Below are positions 52,279 to 63,076 of a stretch of 64,000 nt of DNA, piece after piece (within the stretch, counting starts at the first letter, position 1; each line of letters opens with the position of its first letter). The translations under genes were made by a program, and so were the position numbers. The DNA is taken from the NCBI GenBank assembly GCA_963745405.1, contig CAVUWY010000002.1:2046001-2110000 (forward strand), given 5' to 3'. A model generated the notes under the pieces. That model saw nothing but the letters and a program-made list of their open reading frames with translations, searched no databases and was not told the origin of the DNA. Source of the stretch: C-114 sp963745405 (GTDB taxonomy: Bacteria; Chloroflexota; Limnocylindria; Limnocylindrales; CSP1-4).

Positions 52279-53557
52279 CCGACCACGACCGTCGACCCTT
52301 CTACGAGCGGCACGCCGTCGACGAGGGCTGGCAGCTCGACACGCTGTCGGTCCACGCCGGTCAGGAGCCCGACGAGGCGACCGGAGCCGTCGCACCACCG
52401 ATCTACCAGACGAGCACGTACGCCCAGGACGCGCGTCGGGGTCACCCGGGCCGGCTACGAGTACGCCCGGACCCAGAACCCGACCCGCGAGCGCCTCGAG
52501 CGGGCGGTCGCGACCCTCGAGGGCGCCGAGTACGGCGTCGCCTTCTCGTCGGGATCGGCAGCGACCGCGGCCATCGCCGAGCTCGTCGGGCCGGGCGAGG
52601 AGATCGTCGCCGGCGACGACCTGTACGGCGGGACGTTCCGCTACTTCGACAAGGTCCTCCGGCCGCGGGGGGTCGCGATCCGGTTCGCCGACCTGTGCGT
52701 GCGCGATGCGACTCCAGCCGCCGAGCTCGCCGCCCAGCTGGCGGCCGCCCTCTCGCCGAACACCCGGCTCGTCTGGTTCGAGACCCCGACGAACCCGCTA
52801 CTGAAGCTCATCGACATCGCCGCCGTCGCGAAGGCGGTCCGCGGCCATCCCGGCGCCGGCGGCCAGGCGCCGCTCGTCGTCGTCGACAACACGTTCGCCT
52901 CGCCGGCCATCCAGCGGCCGATCCACCTCGGTGCCGACATCGTCTTCCACTCGGCCACGAAGTACCTCGGCGGCCATTCCGACACCGTCAACGGGGTCGC
53001 GGTCACGAACCGGCCGGAGGTCGCCGAGCGCCTGCGCTTCCTCCAGAACGCGATGGGCGCGGTGCCCGGACCGTTCGACTGCTTCCTCGTCCTCCGCGGC
53101 CTGCGGACGCTCGCCCTGCGGGCCGATCGGCACGCCGGGAACGCCGACGCGATCGCCCGATTCCTCGCCGCGCGCGACGACGTCGAGTGGGTCCGCTACC
53201 CCGGTCTCGCCGACGGGCCGCACGCCCACCCGCAGGCCGGCCTCGCCGCCCGCCAGATGCGCAACGGGGGAGGGATGGTCTCGTTCGTACCGCGACCCCA
53301 GCCGGCCGCCGCGGGTCGTCCCGCCCGGACCGCCCGCGAGCGTGCCGACGCGATCTGCGCGTCGCACCCGGCTGTTCACCCTTGCCGAGTCGCTCGGCGG
53401 CGTCGAGTCGCTCATCGAGGTCCCATCGACGATGACGCACGCCTCGGTCGCCGGCTCGGCCCTCGAGGTGCCCGACGCCCTGATCCGCCTCTCCTGCGGG
53501 ATCGAGTCCGCGGTCGACCTCATCGCCGACCTCCGTCACGCCCTCGACGAGGCCTGA
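52275..53557 (+). CDS. Cystathionine gamma-synthase/lyase-type PLP enzyme (frameshifted)
   Basis: A ~425-residue enzyme of the Cys/Met-metabolism PLP family, working with cystathionine or related thioethers. The N-terminus LDTLSVHAGQEPDEATGAVAPPIYQTSTYAQ is typical. YEYARTQNPTRERLERAVATLEGAEYGVAFSSGSAA, then VVDNTFASPAIQRPIHLGADIVFHSATKYLGGHSD (PLP lysine in SATKYLGG) and FTLAESLGGVESLIEVPSTMTHASV complete the family pattern. The frame slips near 52,440 and again near 53,365. With the upstream beta-synthase it forms a homocysteine-to-cysteine route. Confidence 0.93.
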
Positions 53558-53641
53558 CCGCCCGACGATCGCGACCCTCGTCGGTCGCGGAAGGCGCGTC
53601 CGGCGGTGTACCCTCGCCATCCATCCACGAGGGAACTGGGC

Positions 53642-56600
53642 TTGATCTGCACGAGTTGCGGGACCGAGAACGAACGCGGCCGGAAGTTCTGCCTCGAGTG
53701 CGGGGCGAAGCTCGCCAGCGGCTGCCCGACCTGCGGCGCGGCCAACCCGCCCGGTGCCAAGTTCTGCGGCGAGTGCGGCACGACCCTGACCGCCGACGCG
53801 GGCGCGGGCACCGGCGCAGGCGCGACCGCCACCGCCGGCGCAGCTCCGGCCGCGCCACCCCGATCGCCGAGCGGCGCCTCGTCTCGGTCCTGTTCGCCGA
53901 CCTCGTCGGCTTCACGCCGCTCGCCGAGGAGCGCGACGCGGAGGACGTCCGCGAGCTCCTGACCCGCTACTTCGAGCTCGCCCGCGACGTCATCGACCGC
54001 TACGGCGGGACGGTCGAGAAGTTCATCGGCGACGCGGTGATGGCCGTCTGGGGCACGCCGATCGCCCACGAGGACGACGCCGAGCGCGCGGTCCGGGCCG
54101 CGCTCGAGCTCGTCGACGCGGTCCGCGGCCTCGGGCCGAGCATCGCAGGCCCGCGCCGGCGTCCTGACCGGCGAGGCGGCGGTGACGCATCGGCGCGACG
54201 AACCAGGGCATGGTCGCCGGCGACCTCGTCAACACCGCGCGCCGGCTCCAGTCGGTCGCGCCGCCCGGGCACGGTCCTCGTCGGCGAGGCGACCCACCGC
54301 GCGGCGCGCGCGGCGATCGCCTTCGAGGCGGCCGGCGAGCAGACGCTCAAGGGCAAGACGCGCCCGGTCCCGGCCTGGCGGGCGCTCCGCGTCGTCGCCG
54401 AGCGCGGCGGCCGCGAACCGGAGCGAGGCGCTCGAGGCGCCGTTCGTCGGCCGCGACGACGAGCTGCGCCTGCTCAAGGACCTCTTCCACGCGACGAGCC
54501 GCGAGCAGCGGGCCCGCCTCGTCTCGGTCATCGGCCCGGCCGGCATCGGCAAGAGCCGCCTCGCCTGGGAGTTCCTCAAGTACGTCGACGGCCTCGCCGA
54601 GACGATCTGGTGGCACCACGGCCGCCCCCCGCCTACGGCGAGGGCATCACGTTCTGGGCGCTCGGCGAGATGGTCCGCGAGCGCGCCGGCCTCGCCGAGA
54701 CCGACGACGAGGCGACGACCCGGCGCCGCAGGTCGCGAGGCCGGTCGACGAGCACGTCCCCGACGAGGCGGAGCGGCGCTGGATCGAGCCGGCCCTCGCT
54801 CGCTCGCTGCTCGGCGTCGGACGACGGCGCCGGCCGGCGGCCGCGAGGAGCTGTTCGCCGCCTGGCGGACGTTCTTCGAGCGGATCGCCGCGCACGGGCA
54901 CGGTCGTGCTGGTCTTCGAGGACCTCCACTGGGCCGACACCGGCCTGCTCGACTTCATCGACCACCTGCTCGAGTGGTCGCGCGAGCCTGCCGATCTTCG
55001 TCGTCACCCTCGCCCGGCCGGAGCTCCTCGAGCGGCGGCCCGACTGGGGCGCCGGGCAAGCGCAACTTCACGAGCTCTCAGCCTCGAGCCGCTCGCCGAC
55101 GACGGCGATGCGCGAGCTCCTGGCCGGCCTCGTGCCGGGCCTGCCCGAGCACGCCGTCCGCGCGATCGTCGCGCGCGCCGACGGCATCCCGCTGTACGCC
55201 GTCGAGACCGTCCGGATGCTCGCTCGCCGAGGGCCGGCTCGCGCGAGCGAGGACGGCGCGTATCGGCCGGTCGGCGACCTCGACGAGCCTCGCCGTCCCG
55301 GAGACGCTCCACGGCGCTCATCGCGGCCCGCCTCGACGCGCTCGACCCGGCCGACCGGTCGCTGCTCCAGGACGCCGCCGTCCTCGGCCAGAGCTTCACG
55401 CGCGGCCGGCGCTGGCGGCGGTGACCGGCCTCGACCAGGCGGAGCTCGAGCCACGCGCTGCGGACGCTCGTCCGCCGCGAGCTGCTCATCGTCGAGACCG
55501 ATCCGCGCTCGCCCGGAGCGCGGCCAGTACGCGTTCGTCCAGGCGCTCATCCGCGAGGTCGCCTACAACACGCTCGCGCAGGCGGACCGGAAGAGCCCGC
55601 CACCTCGCGGCGGCCCGCTACTTCGAGGCGCTCGGCGAGGACGAGCTCGCCGGGCGCGCTCGCGGCACACTACCTCGCCGCCTATCGCGAACTCGCCCGA
55701 GGGTCCCGAGGCGGACGCCCTCGCCGGCCAGGCGCGGATCGCCCTCAAGGGCGCCGCCGACCGGGCGGCCTCGCTCGGCTCGAACCGCCAGGCGCTCGGG
55801 TTCCTCCGCCAGGCGCTCGAGATCAGCGACGACGAGGCGGAACGGATCGCGCTTCTGCGAGCGGGCGGCGAACAGGCCGCAGTCGACGACGCCAGTTCGA
55901 GGCGAGCGTCGACTACTCGAGGAGACGATCGCCTGGCACCGCGCCCACGACGACCTGCGGTCCGTGGCTCGGGCCACGGCGCTTCTCGGATCGACCCTCA
56001 TCGGGCTGTCCCAACCGATCGCCGCCGCCAAGGTCATCGAGGCAGGCGAGGCGGAGACCGATACGCTCGTCGATGACGACCCGAGCGTCGTCCGCCTGCT
56101 GACCGAGCTGTCGCGCGCATACGCCATCGCCGGTGACCCGCGAGCGACCGCCACCGCCGATCGCGCTCTCGAGGCGGCCGAACGCCTCGACCTGGTCCCG
56201 TCGATCGCCGAGGCGCTGGTCAACCGCGCTCTCGCGCTCGGCTTCACGGGCCACCACGACGAGACGGTCGCCCTGCTTCGCGGCACCCTCGTCCTCGCCG
56301 AGGCGAATGGACTCGGCTCGACCCGGCTCCGCGCCATCAACAACCTCTCGGCGACGCTCGAGGACGACGATCCACGTGAGGCGCTCGTGGTGAGCGAGAG
56401 GGGGGTCGAGCTCGCGAGGCGTCTCGGCGATCGACGCTGGCTCACTTTCCTGCTGCTCGGCATGACCGGCCAGTACATCGGCGTCGGCGACATGGAGCAG
56501 GCCCAGCGGAACCTGGCGGAGTTCGAGGGTGTCGATCTGTCGGTCCCGGTCCAGGTCGCACTGGCCGAGGCGCTCGCGACCGTCCGGGCGATGCACGGGG

Positions 56601-57231
56601 AGATCTCCGGGGCCGAGGAGGCGATGGCCGCGGTCGAGCCGCTGCGCGCCTCGATCGACGACCCGCGTGTCGAGGGCTGGCGCCTCTCGACGACGGCCAT
56701 CGTCGACCTCATGGCCGGTCGGCTCGAAGACGCCTACGCACACGGGATCGCCTGTGCCAGGCGCGGCGAGGATGGCGCCGAGATGGGCGCAGAATTGGCC
56801 GGGATGGCCGCCCTCTCGCTCGGCGACGCACCGCGCGCCCGGGTCGCGCTCGATCTCCACCGGGCACGGAACGAACGAGGGGCGCTCAAGGCCGCCGCTC
56901 GCCTTCGACTCGAGGCCGGCTGCCGAGCCCTCGAAGGCGATCGAGCCGGGGCGTTCACCGCCTTCCGATCGGCTATCTCTGTCTACCGCGACCTCGACCT
57001 GCCGATGCAACTCGGGTTCACCCTGCTCGACTTCGCCCTCATCGGTCGGCCCGACCGGAGCGAAGCCACAGCCGCCGTCGACGAGGCTCGGGCGATCTTC
57101 ACCCGTGCCGGCTGGCTGCCGCTGCTCGCTCGCCTCGAAGCGGGAGTCGCCGAGGCCACGGCCGACACGCCGGCACGGACGGCGACGCCGCCGACGCGGA
57201 AGGTACGGCCGTGGAGTCGACCGCCGGCTGA
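53642..57231 (+). CDS. Zinc-ribbon / adenylate cyclase / AAA ATPase / TPR regulator (heavily frameshifted)
   Basis: A ~1,190-residue multidomain regulator. Two zinc ribbons (CTSCGTENERGRKFCLECG and CPTCGAANPPGAKFCGECG) lead into a class III nucleotidyl cyclase (SVLFADLVGFTPLAEERDA and EKFIGDAVMAVWG hold the two metal Asp residues). An ATPase follows with Walker A GPAGIGKSRLAW and Walker B VLVFEDLHWAD, then a TPR-rich C-terminus. The TTG at 53642 with GAGGGAA upstream is the best start. About 20 one-base slips scatter between 53,860 and 55,900; 56,000-57,170 is clean. A last slip near 57,170 leads to ESTAG at 57,229. Confidence 0.85.
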
Positions 57232-57716
57232 CGCCCTCGTCGGGGTCGCTCGCTCGGGGTCGTCGCGTTCGCGGTCTTCGCGCGACGGGTGCATGGTCGT
57301 GCGCGCGGTAAGCGCGACAAGAGCCCTCACGGCTTGGAGATCGAGGCCGTGGGCGGTCCTTAGCACAACTCGTGCTCGGTGCATGGTCACTCGCAGCGTG
57401 ACTGTGGCCTCAAGCTCCGGAGCGGCATCGGACCAGGGGTCAATCTCAGAACGTGGGCCGGGCCTTCTCGCCCTCGGCCAGCGTGGTGCGTCCATGGACC
57501 CGCCACGTCGATCGAGAAGGTCGGCGGAGGCGGAGGATCGAGCGCCCGAGATGACCCAAGACGGCCCGAGGCGGCTTCGGCCTCGGCTCGTTATCCGGTC
57601 CGCGTCCATGCACCGGACCCGAGCCCATGCACCGGACCCAAGCCCATGCAACCGGTCCCGAACCACGCACGGTCGAAGCCCGCCGCCGTGCGCGTCCCAA
57701 TTCGACCGGCGTCAGC
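57232..57716. other. 485-bp intergenic region with short repeats
   Basis: No gene is convincing between the cyclase end and the leftward lipoprotein stop. Open frames here are Arg/Ser-rich and look like shadow reading. GGTGCATGGTC phrases occur at about 57,290 and 57,378, and the complement CCATGCACC recurs in a tandem block at 57,606-57,662, so the region has inverted-repeat character. Confidence 0.5.
57606..57662. repeat. Three 19-bp tandem repeats
   Basis: The unit CCATGCACCGGACCCGAGC repeats at 57606, 57625 and 57644 with one to three changes per copy. The same word appears inverted further left (GGTGCATGG). Confidence 0.75.
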
Positions 57717-58382
57717 CTACGGGGCCGCGGAGCCCACCGGTGGCACGGCGATCGCCGGCTGGTTCGGCGATGGGTCGAGGACCGTCTGCGCCGAGGCCGT
57801 CCCGCCGGGGCTCGGTGCGGCCGAGCCGGACGCCGTCGTAAGGGGCGCGTCGTAGCGGGCGGTGATAGAGGAGTCGGGGGCGATCGTGAGCTCGACCGAG
57901 ACCGGCTTCGAACCGGCCAGCCCGAGCGACGTGGCCGGATAGACCGCGGCGATGCGCGTCCCGGACGCGTCGGTCGAGATCACCGAGGCGGATGTCGGCT
58001 TGCTCAGCGCATCGAGCGGGTCGCCGCTCGGGATCTGCCCGTCGACCGCGACCCACGGCTTGCCGGCCTCGAGGACCCACGAGTTCGGCGGGATCGTCCG
58101 GTAGGTGATCGAGGTCCCGCCGCTCGTCACGACGAATTCGGAATTGCCCGACGTCCAGCGGCCCTTCGCCTCGGTCGCGACCGCGCCGCCGACGGTGACG
58201 GTCGTGTCGAAGGCATAGCCGTCACCGAGCGTGGTGAACGCCGCGCTCAGGGTCGATGCGGCATCGGCCGTGATGGTCCCGGCCGGCGTCGGCGAGGGGC
58301 TGGGCGTGGACGTCGACGAGCCGCAGCCCGCGACCGCGACGGCCGCGGCCAGGACGAAGCCGCCTAGGGAGAGAAACGCGAC
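57717..58382 (-). CDS. LppX/LprG-like secreted lipoprotein, start codon not found
   Basis: A ~220-residue lipoprotein. It has a signal peptide (FLSLGGFVLAAAVAVAGCGSS) with a lipobox ending in Cys, a Ser/Pro/Thr linker and a beta-rich domain (TLGDGYAFDTTVTVGG, KGRWTSGNSEFVVTSGGTSITYRTIPPNSWVLEAGKPWVAVDG) that resembles LppX_LprAFG-type lipid-binding lipoproteins. No ATG, GTG or TTG lies in frame near the natural start; the frame upstream continues through the terminator of the neighbouring gene. The start has been set provisionally at 58,382, and an indel near it is likely. Confidence 0.7.
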   Translation of the reverse strand, partial: VAFLSLGGFVLAAAVAVAGCGSSTSTPSPSPTPAGTITADAASTLSAAFTTLGDGYAFDTTVTVGGAVATEAKGRWTSGNSEFVVTSGGTSITYRTIPPNSWVLEAGKPWVAVDGQIPSGDPLDALSKPTSASVISTDASGTRIAAVYPATSLGLAGSKPVSVELTIAPDSSITARYDAPLTTASGSAAPSPGGTASAQTVLDPSPNQPAIAVPPVGSAAP

Positions 58383-58402
58383 CCCGCCACGAGGGCGGGG
58401 CC
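58380..58402 (-). terminator. Intrinsic terminator after the 371-residue secreted protein
   Basis: Reading the minus strand, GGCCCCGCC-CTCGT-GGCGGGGTC is a 9-bp stem (one G-U) followed by GCGTTTCTCTC. It lies 30 bp beyond the stop of the secreted-protein gene, and the next lipoprotein begins right after it. Confidence 0.6.
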
Positions 58403-58432
58403 GCGCGTCGAGACCCCTGTGAGCTCGAGGTC

Positions 58433-59548
58433 TCAGTGCTTGGAGTCCCTGGAACCGCTCAGTCGGTGCATCTCCGGCGCGCCGTACTTGTGCCCGCCGA
58501 AGCCGTTGCCGTTGCCGTGGTGGCCGTGCTTGCCGCAGAACCCGGAGAAGCCCGAGACCTTCAGCGCGTATGTGCCGTCGGTCTTCTTGACGAGCAGGAC
58601 GGAGACGCCGACCCACGTCTTCTCGAAGTGGGCGACGAACCCGTTGGCCGACACGATCGAGGCCTTCTTCGGCGCGGCGCTCGAGGACTTGTCCTTGTCC
58701 TTGGACGGGTCCTTGGCCTTCGGCCAGACGATCGCCTTCTCCTTGGCCGTGCCGCCGGTCGCGCCGTCGTATGCGACGGTCCCGTCGGAGGTGACGTGGT
58801 AGGCGATGGTCACCTTCGTGCCGTCGCAGAGGTGAGCCGTCCACGTCCGCGCGCCGAGGAGATCGGCCAGCGCCCCGGAGAGCTTCTGGCGATCCTTGCC
58901 GGAGAGGGTGATCTTCTCGGCCGCCTTGCCGTCCTTGCCGACGCTGACGCTGATCGTCAGGCGCTTGACGAAGCCCTGGTAGGCGAAGCTGACGCCGCCG
59001 CTTACCGAGGAGGCGCCGCCGTTCGACTTCGACTTGACGGCGATCGGTGTCGCGACGACGCCGCCCGACGTCGAGGCGGAACCGACGGCCAGGGTCGGAT
59101 GGCCGCTGCCGTCGTCACCGATGGCGTACGGCACACTCGACGTCGTTCCGGCGCCGAAGACGGCGGCCGACCAGGTCGCGTTGCCCTTGAGGTCGGCGAG
59201 GGTCTTGGTCTTGGCGACGATCGAGAGTCGGTCGCCATAGGCCTTGACGGTGACCTTGGTGGTGCCGTCGGAGGTCGAGAAGCGGACGACTTCCTTGTCC
59301 GTCGCGGGCGATGTCTGGGCGAGCCCGCTCGCGGGGGAGAGCCCGACGCCCGAGATGTCGCCGGTGGCGGCGAGGGTGACGTTCACGGTGAGCGAGGTAC
59401 CGAGCAGCGGCAGAGTGGCGGACATGCCACCGGTCTGCGCGATCGGCTCGTTCGTGGTGGCGGCGACGCCGCCGGGGAAGGCCAGGATCAGCCCAAGCAG
59501 GGCGAACCCCGACAAGGTTGCGGCACGCCGCAAGTGCTGGGGGATCAC
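58433..59548 (-). CDS. Secreted hypothetical protein with duplicated domain
   Basis: A 371-residue exported protein. The signal peptide covers residues ~1-30 (ATLSGFALLGLILAFPGGVAA). The mature part is rich in Ser, Thr, Gly and Lys with beta-like rhythm (TLPLLGTSLTVNVTLAATGDISGVGLSPASG, GFVKRLTISVSVGKDGKAAEKITLSGKDR). It also has a Lys-rich cluster (AKDPSKDKDKSSSAAPKKAS) and a Gly/His-rich tail (GKHGHHGNGNGFGGHKYG) that could bind metal. GTG 59548 is preferred because AGGAG lies five bases upstream; GTG 59566 is the alternative. I do not recognise a family. Confidence 0.75.
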   Translation of the reverse strand: MIPQHLRRAATLSGFALLGLILAFPGGVAATTNEPIAQTGGMSATLPLLGTSLTVNVTLAATGDISGVGLSPASGLAQTSPATDKEVVRFSTSDGTTKVTVKAYGDRLSIVAKTKTLADLKGNATWSAAVFGAGTTSSVPYAIGDDGSGHPTLAVGSASTSGGVVATPIAVKSKSNGGASSVSGGVSFAYQGFVKRLTISVSVGKDGKAAEKITLSGKDRQKLSGALADLLGARTWTAHLCDGTKVTIAYHVTSDGTVAYDGATGGTAKEKAIVWPKAKDPSKDKDKSSSAAPKKASIVSANGFVAHFEKTWVGVSVLLVKKTDGTYALKVSGFSGFCGKHGHHGNGNGFGGHKYGAPEMHRLSGSRDSKH

Positions 59549-59846
59549 GATGTCTCCTCGTTGCACACGAGCCCTGGGATCCCGACACCGATTGCTCTTC
59601 GCTGGAACGGCTCTGCGCGGGGGTTCGCTTGTCGGGGCGGGCTCGCTGTTCGATCGAGCACGTCGGTCGCCCTACCCTACACCGGTTTCCACGGTCGGAG
59701 CCCCAGCGTCACGCTCCGCGGGACCCTGAGCCACGCTCAGACGGCCGACTTATCCACATCCTGAGAGCTTTTGCGGTGACCATCGGCACCGCGAGACGGC
59801 GGTCGGACCGAGGGAGGGCGTGCGGCCCGCCCGTCGACTTGTGCGC

Positions 59847-60260
59847 TCAGCCGTCGGCGAAGAGGGTCACGAAGTCGGTAGCCGACAGGACACCGACCGG
59901 CCGCCCATCGTCGTCGACGGCGACGAGTCGATGGACTCGCCCGTCGCGCATCCGGCGGGCCGCATCGTGCAGCGAGGCCGCCAGCGGGACCGTGAGCGCG
60001 GGCGACGTCATGAGCTCGCCGACGCGCAGCCCGCTCGGGCGGTTGCGGAATGCCGCGCCGAGCGCCGGTGACCCGGCCAGGAGGAGATCCGTCTGGCTGA
60101 TGACGCCGACGAGCCCACCGTCCGCGTCGACGACCGGGAGGCCACTGATCTGATTGGCGCGGAGGAGCTGCTCGACGACCTCGATCGAGGCGTCCGGGGT
60201 GATGGTCACCGGATCGATCGTCATGACGTCCGCGACGCGGAGGGCACGCAGGGCATCCAT
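59847..60260 (-). CDS. Two-CBS-domain protein
   Basis: A 137-residue protein made of a single Bateman pair. First CBS: VADVMTIDPVTITPDASIEVVEQLLRANQISGLPVVDADGGLVGVISQTDLL. Second: VGELMTSPALTVPLAASLHDAARRMRDGRVHRLVAVDDDGRPVGVLSATDFV. Such stand-alone pairs bind adenosyl nucleotides and regulate partner proteins. The ATG at 60260 has AAGGAGGAG eight bases upstream, a near-ideal ribosome site. It has no obvious partner nearby. Confidence 0.95.
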   Translation of the reverse strand: MDALRALRVADVMTIDPVTITPDASIEVVEQLLRANQISGLPVVDADGGLVGVISQTDLLLAGSPALGAAFRNRPSGLRVGELMTSPALTVPLAASLHDAARRMRDGRVHRLVAVDDDGRPVGVLSATDFVTLFADG

Positions 60261-60547
60261 CGTTGACACTCCTCCTTCTGACGACCCTCGGCTGCCGTCG
60301 GGCGACTGCGAGATGATCCGAGGATTGGCCGTCTCGGTCATCGGCTGCAGGGCCGATCGGCCCGAATCGATGGACCGCGAGGCACGGCGTGCCGGGTTCA
60401 CCCGGGCGCGACGACACGGACGCGATGGCCCGGCCGGCAGCGGCGGCTGGAAACCGGGGCCGATCTCGGCACGTAGTCCTTTTCACCGGTGCGGCTTGTC
60501 TGTCCGCAACCCTCCTGCCGCGTCGCACCGGAGGAGAGAGGTGCCGC

Positions 60548-61600
60548 ATGGCGATTCGTCGATTTGTAGTGATCGTGGCCGTGATCGGCCTGACCCTCGC
60601 GACAGCGATCCCGGTCGCCGCCGGCGGCGACCACCACGACCACGCCGATTACGCGGTCCAGACGCTCGTCACCGGACCGTCCCCGGACACGGACCTCGTC
60701 AACGGCTGGGGCATCAGCCGCCTCCCGGGTAGCCCCTGGTGGGTCGCCGACAACGGCACGGACCAGTCCACCCTGTACAAGGCCGATGGCACCAAGCAGG
60801 GCTTGAAGGTCGCGATCCCCTTCGGTGAGCCGACCGGCACCGTGTCGAACGGCAGTGCCAGCGACTTCCACGGCGATCCGTTCCTGTTCGACAGCGAGGC
60901 CGGCGTGATCTCCGGCTGGCGCAGCGCACTCGGGACGAATGCCGAGGTCGGCAACAACGACCATCAGGGCGACGCGGTCTACAAGGGCCTCGCCATCGGA
61001 ACGGCCGACGTCGGCAACGGCATGCAGACCTACCTCTATGCCACCGACTTCCACAACGGTCGGATCGACGTCTTCAACAACGCGTTCGCATCGCAGACGT
61101 GGACGGGCGCCTTCGTCGACCCGAAGCTCCCCAAGGGCTACGCCCCGTTCGGCATCCAGAACCTCAAGGGATTGATCTTCGTCACATACGCGAAGACGCA
61201 GCAGGGCAGCGATGACGAGGTCGACGGCAAGGGCCTCGGCGTCGTCGACGTGTTCCTGACCGACGGGACCTTCTTCGCCCGCGTGGCCAGGGGCGATGGA
61301 CTCGACGCGCCGTGGGGCATGGCCTGGGCACCGTCCGACTTCGGGCCCTTCAGCGGCGACCTCATCGTCGGCAACTTCGGCGACGGCAGGCTCCACGCGT
61401 ATTCCTGGAATGGCAGCCACTGGCATTCCGACGGCACGCTGACCGGCGCCCACCACAAGTCGCTCTCGATCGACGGCCTGTGGGGCATCGGCTTCGGCGG
61501 CGGGACCGTCAACAACGGCCCGAAGAACACGCTCTTCTTCGCCGCCGGTCCGAACGACGAGAACGGTGGTGCCTTCGGCACGATCGTCGCTACTCCCTGA
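60548..61600 (+). CDS. TIGR03118-family secreted protein
   Basis: A 350-residue exported protein with a signal peptide at residues ~1-25 (FVVIVAVIGLTLATAIPVAAG). The mature domain is a beta-propeller-like repeat set: LVNGWGISRLPGSPWWVADNG, GLAIGTADVGNGMQTYLYATDFHNGRIDVFNN, KGYAPFGIQNLKGLIFVTYAK, GLDAPWGMAWAPSDFGPFSGDLIVGNFGDGRLHAY and SIDGLWGIGFGGG. This matches the TIGR03118 family, of unknown function. The ATG at 60548 is followed by a strong terminator after the stop. Confidence 0.85.
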   Translation: MAIRRFVVIVAVIGLTLATAIPVAAGGDHHDHADYAVQTLVTGPSPDTDLVNGWGISRLPGSPWWVADNGTDQSTLYKADGTKQGLKVAIPFGEPTGTVSNGSASDFHGDPFLFDSEAGVISGWRSALGTNAEVGNNDHQGDAVYKGLAIGTADVGNGMQTYLYATDFHNGRIDVFNNAFASQTWTGAFVDPKLPKGYAPFGIQNLKGLIFVTYAKTQQGSDDEVDGKGLGVVDVFLTDGTFFARVARGDGLDAPWGMAWAPSDFGPFSGDLIVGNFGDGRLHAYSWNGSHWHSDGTLTGAHHKSLSIDGLWGIGFGGGTVNNGPKNTLFFAAGPNDENGGAFGTIVATP

Positions 61601-61620
61601 CCTTCGTCGCTGGTTAGAGG

Positions 61621-61649
61621 ACGCGGGGTCGGCATCGCCGGCCCCGCGT
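61621..61649 (+). terminator. Intrinsic terminator after the TIGR03118 gene
   Basis: ACGCGGGGTCGGC-ATC-GCCGGCCCCGCGT is a 13-bp stem (one G-T pair) with a 3-base loop, followed by TCGTTCGTTTC. It lies 20 bp after the stop codon. Confidence 0.85.
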
Positions 61650-61856
61650 TCGTTCGTTTCAGCCCGGGAGTCGACGCGGTCGCGGGCGGGTCCTGGCCGC
61701 CAGAGTCCAAAGGCACTAGACGCGGGGTAGGACCGTAGCCGACAATCGCGACGCCGGCCGTCTCATGGACGGTCAGGCTCGATCTGCCGGCCGGGTGCAC
61801 GCGGGGGCTCCCTCCGATCGGAGATGACGGGACACCGATCGAGGAGCGGTCACTTG

Positions 61857-63000
<1,144 letters not shown>

Positions 63001-63076
63001 GTTCCCGGAGCACCGGTAGCCGTGCGTATGCTGAGCCGATGAGTCGCGCAAGGCGCTTGACCTGGCCCGTATCGGC

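Noticed and set aside
57241..57841. Continuation of the cyclase reading frame past 57,231
   Set aside because: The sequence becomes Arg/Ser-rich and featureless; a one-base slip near 57,170 gives a natural stop at 57,229-57,231.
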